Positions 1 through 5,445 of a stretch of 9,501 nucleotides of DNA are shown piece after piece. A program made the position numbers and the translations under genes. The stretch's first letter is position 1. Each line of letters begins with the position of its first letter. This DNA is from an uncultured Blautia sp. (GTDB taxonomy: Bacteria; Bacillota; Clostridia; Lachnospirales; Lachnospiraceae), in assembly GCA_900552095.1 (NCBI GenBank), contig URYM01000055.1:1-9501 (forward strand), read 5' to 3'. The notes below the pieces were generated by a model. The model worked only from the letters and a program-made list of their open reading frames with translations, had not been told where the DNA came from and made no database searches.

Positions 1-45
1 GATCTAGTACGGTCTCGTGGGCTCGGAGATGTGTATAAGAGACAG
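1..45. other. Illumina Nextera i7 adapter remnant at contig end
   Basis: Bases 12-45 match the 34-base Nextera read-2 transposase adapter, ending in the mosaic-end sequence AGATGTGTATAAGAGACAG. Bases 1-3 (GAT) fit the end of the P7 primer and bases 4-11 (CTAGTACG) fit an eight-base i7 index, which I recall as the N702 index in primer orientation. The stretch is therefore library-construction sequence left on the contig, not genome. Biological sequence starts at about base 46. The adapter match is read directly from the sequence; the index name is from memory. Confidence 0.97.
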
Positions 46-110
46 ATTTCTTTCAAAAATATTTTTGAATAAAATACAATGCAAATCTAACAGATAAAGA
101 GAAATTGAAG

Positions 111-143
111 TCTCCTCAGAATGAATGTCCTGAGGAGATTTTT
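111..143 (+). terminator. intrinsic terminator of a gene lost upstream
   Basis: A perfect 9-bp stem TCTCCTCAG (111-119) / CTGAGGAGA (130-138) with a 10-base loop is followed by a short T tract (139-143). The T tract lies on the plus-strand side, so it ends transcription coming from the left, from a gene missing beyond the contig end. It separates that gene from the DUF2812 operon promoter. Confidence 0.75.
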
Positions 144-194
144 GGTATACAGAAATTTTTCTTATATTCCAGGAAAATATAGATTATTTAGAGA

Positions 195-223
195 TGGACA
201 AAAGGCGTCCTGCATGCTATAGT
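195..223 (+). promoter_or_regulatory. sigma-A promoter of the DUF2812-padR operon
   Basis: The -35 box TGGACA (195-200) and the -10 box TATAGT (218-223) are separated by exactly 17 bases. An extended -10 TG lies at 215-216. Transcription would begin near 229-231, just before the dyad at 234-250, leaving a leader of about 35 bases to the ATG at 265. The AAGGAGG ribosome binding site is at 251-257. Confidence 0.65.
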
Positions 224-233
224 GAAGATAGAA

Positions 234-250
234 ATATCGATACTCGATAT
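234..250. promoter_or_regulatory. dyad immediately downstream of the promoter, candidate PadR operator
   Basis: ATATCGA (234-240) and TCGATAT (244-250) form a perfect 7-bp inverted repeat around TAC. It begins about 10 bases after the -10 box, at the predicted transcription start, and abuts the ribosome binding site. A repressor bound here would block initiation. The operon encodes its own PadR-family regulator, and such regulators often autorepress, so this is the natural candidate site. The dyad is seen directly; the PadR assignment is inference. Confidence 0.5.
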
Positions 251-264
251 AAGGAGGTGCGGCC

Positions 265-1503
265 ATGAAAAAGCAGGTAAGAAAACATTTTTCCTACACT
301 CAGTGTGATGATTTTGCGGCGTATCTGCAGGAGATGTCCCGGAAAGGATTTCATTTTACAGAATGGAAGGGAGGCCTGGTCTTTGAGAAAGGAGAGCCCG
401 AGGATGTGACTTACCAGGTGGAGGTTTTTGCAGACGGGGAAGAGATGGATCAGCGTCCCTCCCAGGATACGGAAGAGTACCGGGACTACTGTGCGGCGGC
501 CGGTTGGAAATTTCTGGATGGAAAGGCCAGGTTTTGCATTTTCCGGAAAGAGGCAGAGGACGCGCCTGATATTCTTGCACCCGAGGAGCGGATCCGCAAT
601 ATCTGCAGCGTGGAGAGAAAACTGGAAATGCGTTGGATTCGTCTGCTTTTTCTTTTTCTGCTTTTGGGAGTTTTTGGTGGGGGCGGCCCGCTTACGCTTG
701 TTTTTTCCAATGCTGCTATGGTTGTGGAAACTGGGTTTGCCATTCAGATTCTGCTGGGGGCAGTGCGGATCCTCTGGATTAGGAAAGGTCAAAAGAGAGG
801 GGAAGCAGAAAGCCTTTGCGGTGAGAAGAGTTATCTGGGAAAGAGAGATCCTTTCTGGAGAGGATATAATATTTTTAATAGGATCCGGGAATTTACTGCA
901 CTGGTTTTCTTAGCCGGATATTTTATCCTGGCCATAGAGGAAGACGAGATTTTTATATCGGCGGTACTGTTGGTAGTTTTCTTTTTGGTCAGCTGGGGAA
1001 TGGAATATCTGAGACCTTCAAGAGAAACAATTTATACGCTGGCAGTGCTGGGGGCAGGATTTCTCTGGGTGTGCCTAATCGCATTTGGCGCATTTTTGAA
1101 TGAGAACAGAAGGCCGGACAGCGGAGAGCGGGCGGTACTTGCCGACGGACAGGAGATCGGGATCAGTCAGATCAGAGAGGATTCCAGCTTTCTGGCCTCT
1201 GACCGGGAGTATAAGATAAGCACAGAAGAGGGGGAGACTGTGCGGATACAGATTTATGAGACGGAGCAGGGATGGCTTGCCGGGCAGCTGTGGGAGAAGC
1301 AGGAAAAGGAGGAGGAGGAGCTCTACGGATCTGCGGCCCGGGAGGAAGGCCTGGGGGAGTCAGCCTGGAGAAGAGGGGAGAAGGCGGTCTGTTACAGTAT
1401 CAAGATGGATGGAAAACTCTTCTTTGCGGAGACGGAGGAGGCAGTTCCGGGAGAAAAAATTCCTCTTCTGCGGGAATTGCTGAACCTGCCTCTAGGGAGG
1501 TGA
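265..1503 (+). CDS. DUF2812 domain membrane protein
   Basis: This 412-residue protein has an N-terminal cytoplasmic DUF2812-like domain (about residues 8-97). Visible hallmarks are the early aromatic/Leu/Met-rich helix ending in KGF, the FEKGEPEDVTYQVEVF strand region (40-55), the AGW motif (79-81) and the closing FRKEA (93-97). About five hydrophobic segments follow, near residues 124-148, 152-172, 208-226, 229-247 and 256-277. A soluble C-terminal tail contains an acidic coiled-coil-like stretch (about 343-355). DUF2812 proteins are commonly encoded beside PadR regulators and have no established biochemical role; a part in envelope stress sensing or transport is only a guess. The start is supported by AAGGAGG seven bases before the ATG. 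The stop lies four bases before padR, whose ribosome binding site overlaps the end of this gene, so the two are co-transcribed. The long hydrophilic tail after the last membrane segment is an extension beyond the core domain. Confidence 0.85.
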   Translation: MKKQVRKHFSYTQCDDFAAYLQEMSRKGFHFTEWKGGLVFEKGEPEDVTYQVEVFADGEEMDQRPSQDTEEYRDYCAAAGWKFLDGKARFCIFRKEAEDAPDILAPEERIRNICSVERKLEMRWIRLLFLFLLLGVFGGGGPLTLVFSNAAMVVETGFAIQILLGAVRILWIRKGQKRGEAESLCGEKSYLGKRDPFWRGYNIFNRIREFTALVFLAGYFILAIEEDEIFISAVLLVVFFLVSWGMEYLRPSRETIYTLAVLGAGFLWVCLIAFGAFLNENRRPDSGERAVLADGQEIGISQIREDSSFLASDREYKISTEEGETVRIQIYETEQGWLAGQLWEKQEKEEEELYGSAAREEGLGESAWRRGEKAVCYSIKMDGKLFFAETEEAVPGEKIPLLRELLNLPLGR

Positions 1504-1507
1504 GTCC

Positions 1508-1831
1508 ATGGCGAGAGAGCAGTTTCAGACGCTGACAGAACCGATGTATTATATTCTGCTGGCACTTCTGGAAGAGTGCTGCGGTGTAGACATTATGGAG
1601 AAGGTGAAGAAGATTTCAAAGGAGCGGGTAAAAGTAGGACCGGGGACGCTCTATGCCATGCTGCCCCGGTTTGTGGAGGCGGGAATGATCTGTCTGACTG
1701 CGGAGGAGGGGAGGCGCAAGTCATACCGGATTACGGAAAAAGGCAGGCAGATGCTGCAGGAGGAATACATCCGGCTGACGGTTCTGGTGGAAGATGCCCG
1801 GGACTATTTTACAGAAGTCTCTGCTCATTGA
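1508..1831 (+). CDS. PadR-family transcriptional repressor
   Basis: This is a 107-residue winged-helix protein of the size usual for the short PadR class. The N-terminal helices (about 8-38) carry the TEPMYYILLALLEE segment typical of the family. The recognition helix region VGPGTLYAMLPRFVEAGMI (about 43-61) contains the diagnostic GTLY motif. The wing is at about 62-79 (EEGRRKSYRITEKG), and a C-terminal dimerisation helix covers about 80-104. PadR proteins bind operator DNA as dimers and often respond to small hydrophobic or envelope-active compounds. The ribosome binding site GGGAGGTGAG overlaps the stop of the DUF2812 gene. It probably represses its own operon through the dyad at 234-250 (inference). 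The last 23 bases overlap the end of the opposing HD-domain gene. Confidence 0.92.
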   Translation: MAREQFQTLTEPMYYILLALLEECCGVDIMEKVKKISKERVKVGPGTLYAMLPRFVEAGMICLTAEEGRRKSYRITEKGRQMLQEEYIRLTVLVEDARDYFTEVSAH

Positions 1832-2468
1832 TGATAAGACCGAAGGCGGTGTTCAGCTTCTCTGCTGCTTTTCGGCAAAGAACCATGCGCTGGAGAAAGA
1901 TTTCAAAGTAGTCCATCAGGGAACAGCAGCCGGTGTCCAGAGTCAGTTCCAGGTCGATGCCGTGTTTTTGGATGATGTGAAGATGGGAATGTTTGACGGC
2001 ATAGTTTACCCGGTCATGGATGTCGAAGGTGGCAATATCCTTATTGCGAACCCGGGAAGAACGCACGTCTGTCTTGTCTGCGATGATCAGGGCAGCGGCG
2101 ATGGGATTTACCGGAAAAGCGGTGCCTTCATCGTGATTTCCGATGGCGGTGACGATGGTGGAGATATCCTCGGTGTCAGCGCCCATCGTGTCCAGAAGGC
2201 GGAAGGCCATGAGAGCTCCGCTCTGGGCGTGATCGATGCGGTTTACCACATTTCCGATATCGTGAAGATAGCCGGCGATACGGGCCAGTTCGGCCTCCTG
2301 GCTGCTGTATCCAAATTCCAGCAAAATACGGCGGGCGTGCTCTGCGACCCGGGTGACATGGGGAAAACTGTGCTCCGTGAAGCCCAGGGCGATCAGGGAC
2401 TCGTCCGCTTTTCTGATATACTGATTGATCCGTTCGTTTTGTTTGATTTCTTTATATGTGATGTGCAT
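1809..2468 (-). CDS. HD-domain phosphohydrolase
   Basis: This 219-residue protein has a clear HD metal-binding signature: His37 (in HVTRVAEHA), His69-Asp70 (in AGYLHDIGN), His80, Asn111-His112 and Asp131 (in IADKTD). HD proteins of this kind are metal-dependent phosphohydrolases, commonly acting on nucleotides or related phosphoesters; the substrate cannot be read from the sequence. The C-terminal part (about 150-219) is a family-specific extension. No membrane segment is visible. The ATG is preceded on its own strand by AAGGAG (2477-2482), nine bases before it. The gene is divergent from the GntR regulator and convergent with padR. Its 3' end overlaps the padR stop by 23 bp, with no terminator hairpin between the two. 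Confidence 0.9.
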   Translation of the reverse strand: MHITYKEIKQNERINQYIRKADESLIALGFTEHSFPHVTRVAEHARRILLEFGYSSQEAELARIAGYLHDIGNVVNRIDHAQSGALMAFRLLDTMGADTEDISTIVTAIGNHDEGTAFPVNPIAAALIIADKTDVRSSRVRNKDIATFDIHDRVNYAVKHSHLHIIQKHGIDLELTLDTGCCSLMDYFEIFLQRMVLCRKAAEKLNTAFGLIINEQRLL

Positions 2469-2510
2469 AGTCAGTACTCCTTCGTTTCGATAGTTCTATT
2501 ATGCACGGCG

Positions 2511-2540
2511 TATGTAAAAAATAGATGCAGATTCTGTTAA
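2511..2540 (-). promoter_or_regulatory. weak candidate promoter of the HD-domain gene
   Basis: On the minus strand TTAACA (2540-2535) is a near-consensus -35 box, with TACATA (2516-2511) 18 bases away as a poor -10. A second possible -10, CATAAT, lies at 2503-2498 but lacks a good -35. Either would give a leader of roughly 25-40 bases. The site sits in the 154-bp divergent region shared with the GntR gene. Confidence 0.25.
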
Positions 2541-2557
2541 AAAGGGAAAAGAGAGGA

Positions 2558-2588
2558 TACAAAAAAGTTCGGTACTATATTATAATAT
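2558..2588 (+). promoter_or_regulatory. candidate GntR promoter with palindromic -10 region
   Basis: A consensus -10 box TATAAT (2581-2586) lies inside a perfect 12-bp palindrome ATATTATAATAT (2577-2588). The matching -35 position (2558-2563, TACAAA) is weak, so the promoter may be poor or regulated. A dyad on the -10 element upstream of a GntR gene is a plausible autoregulatory operator. However, AT-rich palindromes occur by chance, so the regulatory reading is inference. Confidence 0.4.
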
Positions 2589-2622
2589 CTTATTATAGAT
2601 GAAAGAATGAAGGAGCAGACAG

Positions 2623-3348
2623 ATGGAGGAAAGAGCGCCCAAATATTATATTTTAAAGAAGGTACTGGAAGAGAAGATAGAGAATGAAGAGTTTCCGGCA
2701 GATGAGCCGATCCCCAGCGAGCGGGAGCTGATGGAAATGTATCAGGTCAGCAGGATCACAGTCCGCAAGGCAGTGGATGAGCTGGTAAATGAAGGGTATT
2801 TGCATAAGATCCAGGGAAAAGGGACTTATGTAAAAACGGATGAACGCAGCAGCAATCTTTTTGCCATCACCAGCTGCACAGAAGATGTGGTGCGGATGGG
2901 AATGAAACCTACGAAAAAGGTGATGGTGGCAGAGCTGGTGTATGCCAATGCAAAGCGGGCAAAAGCGCTGGAGATTACCCAGGAGGAGCGGGTTTTTATG
3001 CTGGGAAGGATCCTGTTTGCAGATCAGGAACCTCTGAACTATACGGTTACTTTTCTTCCGGAAAAATTGTTTCCGGGAATTGACCGCCATTCTTTTGACC
3101 GGGAATCGCTTTATCAGGTACTCCAGGAAGAGTACGGAGTCAGACTGACGAAGGCGAGAAGGACGATTGAGGCAATTCTGGCCAGAGATGAGGTGGCGGA
3201 GTATCTGGATATTGAGGAGGGATCTCCGATTATCCTGTTCCGCTGTGTCACTTACGGGATCGTAAATGGAAAGGAAATTCCGGTGGAGAATTTCAAGTGT
3301 TATTACCGGACGGACAAGTTTAAGTTCTATATTGATCAGGTGCGGTAA
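2623..3348 (+). CDS. GntR-family (HutC/UTRA type) transcriptional regulator
   Basis: This 241-residue protein has the two-domain HutC layout. The N-terminal winged helix (about 7-70) shows PSERELMEMYQVSRITVRKA (31-50) followed by VDELVNEGYLHKIQGKGTYV (51-70), the classic GntR fold. A UTRA effector-binding domain spans about 85-236. HutC-type regulators usually sense a sugar phosphate, amino acid or related metabolite and control a neighbouring operon. The ATG is preceded by AAGGAG (2610-2615). The next gene starts 29 bases after the stop with its own ribosome binding site, so the regulator is probably co-transcribed with the exported beta-rich protein. No sugar-catabolic gene lies immediately beside it, so the effector cannot be guessed. 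No terminator is seen after it. Confidence 0.93.
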   Translation: MEERAPKYYILKKVLEEKIENEEFPADEPIPSERELMEMYQVSRITVRKAVDELVNEGYLHKIQGKGTYVKTDERSSNLFAITSCTEDVVRMGMKPTKKVMVAELVYANAKRAKALEITQEERVFMLGRILFADQEPLNYTVTFLPEKLFPGIDRHSFDRESLYQVLQEEYGVRLTKARRTIEAILARDEVAEYLDIEEGSPIILFRCVTYGIVNGKEIPVENFKCYYRTDKFKFYIDQVR

Positions 3349-3377
3349 AACAGGGATAAAGAAGGAGAAAACAAAGC

Positions 3378-3851
3378 GTGAAAAAGGACAGAATAAAGAA
3401 GATCCTGCTGATCGCCGCGGGGGTGCTGATCCTGATTCTGGGAGTAGAAGCAGTCCTGCTGATGCAGAGAAAGAACGGGAAGAAACCGGAAGAGCAGGCG
3501 GAGGCAGTGGTGAAGGAAAATGTTTCCGTTCTGGAAGAAAAAGAGATGGAAAAGTTGCTGAAAGTGGAAGCTGATGCGCTGCTTTTTGCGGAAGATCCCG
3601 GGTATGAGAAAGGCGAGGTGCTCGCTGCCGGCGAGTCGGAGGCAGCAGAAGACGGATTCCTGCGAAAAGTGACGGGAACGGAAGAAAAAGACGGGGCCTA
3701 TGTGGTGAAGACGGAGCCGGCGTATCTGACGGATGTTTTCGAGAAAGCGCATGTCCGCAGATCCTTCCGGATTACGGAAGACGGTGTGGAAGAGATCGTC
3801 CGGGAAGGAGGGCAGGAAGAGACAGCCAGAGCCGGGAAGTTACGTTTTTGA
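3378..3851 (+). CDS. membrane-anchored exported protein, N-terminal part (probable frameshift)
   Basis: The frame begins at a GTG codon with GAAGGAG (3361-3367) ten bases upstream and encodes 157 residues. Residues 1-8 are basic, and residues 9-28 form one hydrophobic segment (about ILLIAAGVLILILGVEAVLL), giving an uncleaved signal anchor or signal peptide. The rest is Glu/Lys-rich and extracytoplasmic. It includes a short region, DGAYVVKTEPAYLTDVFEKA, that looks like the start of a folded domain. I do not recognise the family. The frame stops at TGA directly after a run of five T (3845-3849). The downstream frame begins at that point in the -1 phase with no ribosome binding site, so these are most likely the two halves of one 640-residue protein. 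Confidence 0.75.
   Translation: MKKDRIKKILLIAAGVLILILGVEAVLLMQRKNGKKPEEQAEAVVKENVSVLEEKEMEKLLKVEADALLFAEDPGYEKGEVLAAGESEAAEDGFLRKVTGTEEKDGAYVVKTEPAYLTDVFEKAHVRRSFRITEDGVEEIVREGGQEETARAGKLRF
3845..3849 (+). other. T5 homopolymer at the apparent frameshift
   Basis: The run TTTTT is followed by GA, producing TGA in the upstream frame. A sixth T would restore an uninterrupted frame reading KLRF-LTAGSGEG across the junction. The cause could be a sequencing or assembly indel, a real inactivating mutation, length variation of the run, or ribosomal -1 slippage of the Phe codon at the stop. The sequence alone cannot separate these. Confidence 0.6.
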
Positions 3852-5299
3852 CAGCCGGGAGCGGCGAGGGTTCAGAAGAGAAGAAAGAGCCGGAAAAGGA
3901 AGAGAAGGGAGAAGAAAAAGAAGCGCCGGAAGATTATGATATTGCTTTCTCGTTTGAGGCAGAGGGAGAGGAAACGGTTGAACTGAAGGGAAGCGTGGGA
4001 CTTGACCTGGGGCTGGATGTGGAATTTGACATCGAGGACGGGGAGATCCAGTTTGAGATGGCGCTTCATGATAAGCTGGGAGGAGAGATCAGCCTGGACT
4101 GTAAGGCGTCCGCTGAGGCCACGATAGAAAAAGGTGTGTTTGAGAAAAACTTCCGGAATATTACGTTCTATGTGGCGGGTATTCCCATTGTTCTGACCAA
4201 CCGTCTGGAAGGCCAGGCGGAGGCGGAAGCCGGGGTAGAAGGAAATCTGGCTGTTTCTTTCGGGGTCTATGAAGAAAATAAGCTGGGATTTTCTTATGAC
4301 AGCCGGGATGGGAAAGTAAGGGAGATCAACGAGCATGATCCCATATCCGACGGCCTGGACTGGAGAACAGAGGCGGGCATTCAAGGAGAAATAAAAGCAG
4401 GTTTTTCCCTTCATTTTGTCAGCAAGCTTTACGGGTGTACCGGAGGCGATATTTCTTTCGGGATATATGGGAAAGCGGGCGGCGAGGCGAAGGTGAGTGC
4501 CAGGGAAGATCTGGCAGGTTATGCCGGATATATGGAACTGGCGGTCTCGCCGGAAGTGGCGGGAAGTCTGGTAGTAGAAGTCCCGGTTATTGATGAAAGA
4601 CTGGCGGAACAGGAACTTTTCCAGGCAGGACTTCCCAATTTCTGGGAGAAACGCTGGGAATCAAGTAAGGACTGGAAGGGAGATCTGGAAGCAGAAGAAA
4701 GCGGGAATCAGCCTGAGGGAACGGTATATAAAACCCGGTATGGGGAGGTCAATATGCTGACCTGTCCGCAGTTCCAGTTCCTGTGTCCAGAAGGGTGGAC
4801 GATTACCACGGAGGATGTGGCAAAAGGGGCATCCGGACCGGTGGAGGAGCATGTGGAACTTACCAATGACAGAGGTGTTACAGTCAGTTACTGGCAGTGC
4901 GGAAGCAATCTGGGGGCTGCTTCCCGCACCATGGTCCGGGCGACGGCATCGAAGGCGGCGGATTCCTCCTTTGTTCCCGGAGCTCCCGATGGAACAGACA
5001 CCGATTATTCTTTCTTTGGAAACTTTGTGGTGGCCAGAGTGGAGGTGACAGACTGGCTCGACATGAACACGGACACGGAGTTTAGTCCGATGGATCAGAA
5101 GAGCACCTATTTTGCAGTGATTCCGGAGTCCCGTCTGGGAGAGTGGGAGTACGCCGGCCAGGCACAGGATGTGGATCAGAGTCTGTTTCATTATGCTTCC
5201 CATTATGCTTTTACTGCCCATGCGCCGGAGGGGCAGTTTACGGAGCAGGAAGAAAGGGAAGTAATTGAAATTCTGAAAAGTTTTCAGCTGGCGGAGTAG
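3848..5299 (+). CDS. beta-rich exported protein, C-terminal part (probable frameshift)
   Basis: The frame opens at TTG inside the T run and encodes 483 residues, but it has no ribosome binding site and no signal peptide. Its first 30 residues are a Glu/Lys-rich linker (EKKEPEKEEKGEEKEAPED), which looks like an internal hinge rather than a protein start. Residues about 30-270 are alternating hydrophobic/charged strands rich in Gly, Ala, Glu and Val, suggesting a large beta domain. Residues about 290-483 form a second compact domain starting at FQFLCPEGWTITTEDV and ending in an amphipathic helix. I do not recognise either domain. It should be read as the continuation of the anchored N-terminal part upstream, exposed outside the membrane. 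Its role, and whether the GntR regulator controls it, are unknown. Confidence 0.7.
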   Translation: MTAGSGEGSEEKKEPEKEEKGEEKEAPEDYDIAFSFEAEGEETVELKGSVGLDLGLDVEFDIEDGEIQFEMALHDKLGGEISLDCKASAEATIEKGVFEKNFRNITFYVAGIPIVLTNRLEGQAEAEAGVEGNLAVSFGVYEENKLGFSYDSRDGKVREINEHDPISDGLDWRTEAGIQGEIKAGFSLHFVSKLYGCTGGDISFGIYGKAGGEAKVSAREDLAGYAGYMELAVSPEVAGSLVVEVPVIDERLAEQELFQAGLPNFWEKRWESSKDWKGDLEAEESGNQPEGTVYKTRYGEVNMLTCPQFQFLCPEGWTITTEDVAKGASGPVEEHVELTNDRGVTVSYWQCGSNLGAASRTMVRATASKAADSSFVPGAPDGTDTDYSFFGNFVVARVEVTDWLDMNTDTEFSPMDQKSTYFAVIPESRLGEWEYAGQAQDVDQSLFHYASHYAFTAHAPEGQFTEQEEREVIEILKSFQLAE

Positions 5300-5379
5300 G
5301 CGTTCACGCGCCGGCAATGAAAGAGAAGATACGGGAATTTAAGGCGCAGTGCTAGAAAAGAAAAACAAATAAAGGTTTA

Positions 5380-5408
5380 TCGACTTATGCCCCTTTCTGT
5401 GATATGAT
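5380..5408 (+). promoter_or_regulatory. promoter of the GTPase-NYN fusion gene
   Basis: The -35 box TCGACT (5380-5385) and the -10 box TATGAT (5403-5408) are 17 bases apart, giving transcription start near 5414-5416 and a leader of about 30 bases. The in-frame ATG at 5404 lies inside the -10 box, so it cannot be used on this transcript. This supports the start at 5446. Confidence 0.5.
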
Positions 5409-5441
5409 AATCACTGGATTAGAACTCACAGAAAGGGGTAT
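5387..5441 (+). repeat. long inverted repeat enclosing promoter and masking the RBS
   Basis: The left arm ATGCCCCTTTCTGTGA (5387-5402) pairs with the right arm TCACAGAAAGGGGTAT (5426-5441) over 16 bp, with one G-T pair and a 23-base loop. The right arm contains AAAGGGG (5432-5438), the ribosome binding site for the ATG at 5446; the left arm is its complement. The -10 box lies in the loop. A transcript started from this promoter would lack the left arm and leave the site free. Readthrough RNA from upstream would fold the site away. There is no T tract, so it is not an intrinsic terminator. The pairing is seen directly; the function is inferred. Confidence 0.8.
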
Positions 5442-5445
5442 TTTC

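Noticed and set aside
1858..1882. Imperfect hairpin near the padR/HD gene junction as a terminator
   Set aside because: The stem has a mismatch and a wobble pair, and there is no T tract on either strand. It lies within HD coding sequence.
1794..2540. 248-codon plus-strand open frame across the HD-domain gene
   Set aside because: It is antisense to the HD phosphohydrolase, whose metal-binding motifs and ribosome binding site are clear. The translation is low-complexity and its start lies inside padR.
5299..5312. GGCG...CGCC hairpin after the exported-protein stop as a terminator
   Set aside because: It has only a four-base stem and is followed by purine-rich sequence rather than a T tract.
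5404..5445. ATG at 5404 as the start of the GTPase-NYN protein (14 extra residues)
   Set aside because: This ATG lies in the probable -10 box, has no ribosome binding site, and the extra residues fall outside the GTPase domain. The ATG at 5446 follows AAAGGGG at suitable spacing and leads directly into the GTPase fold.
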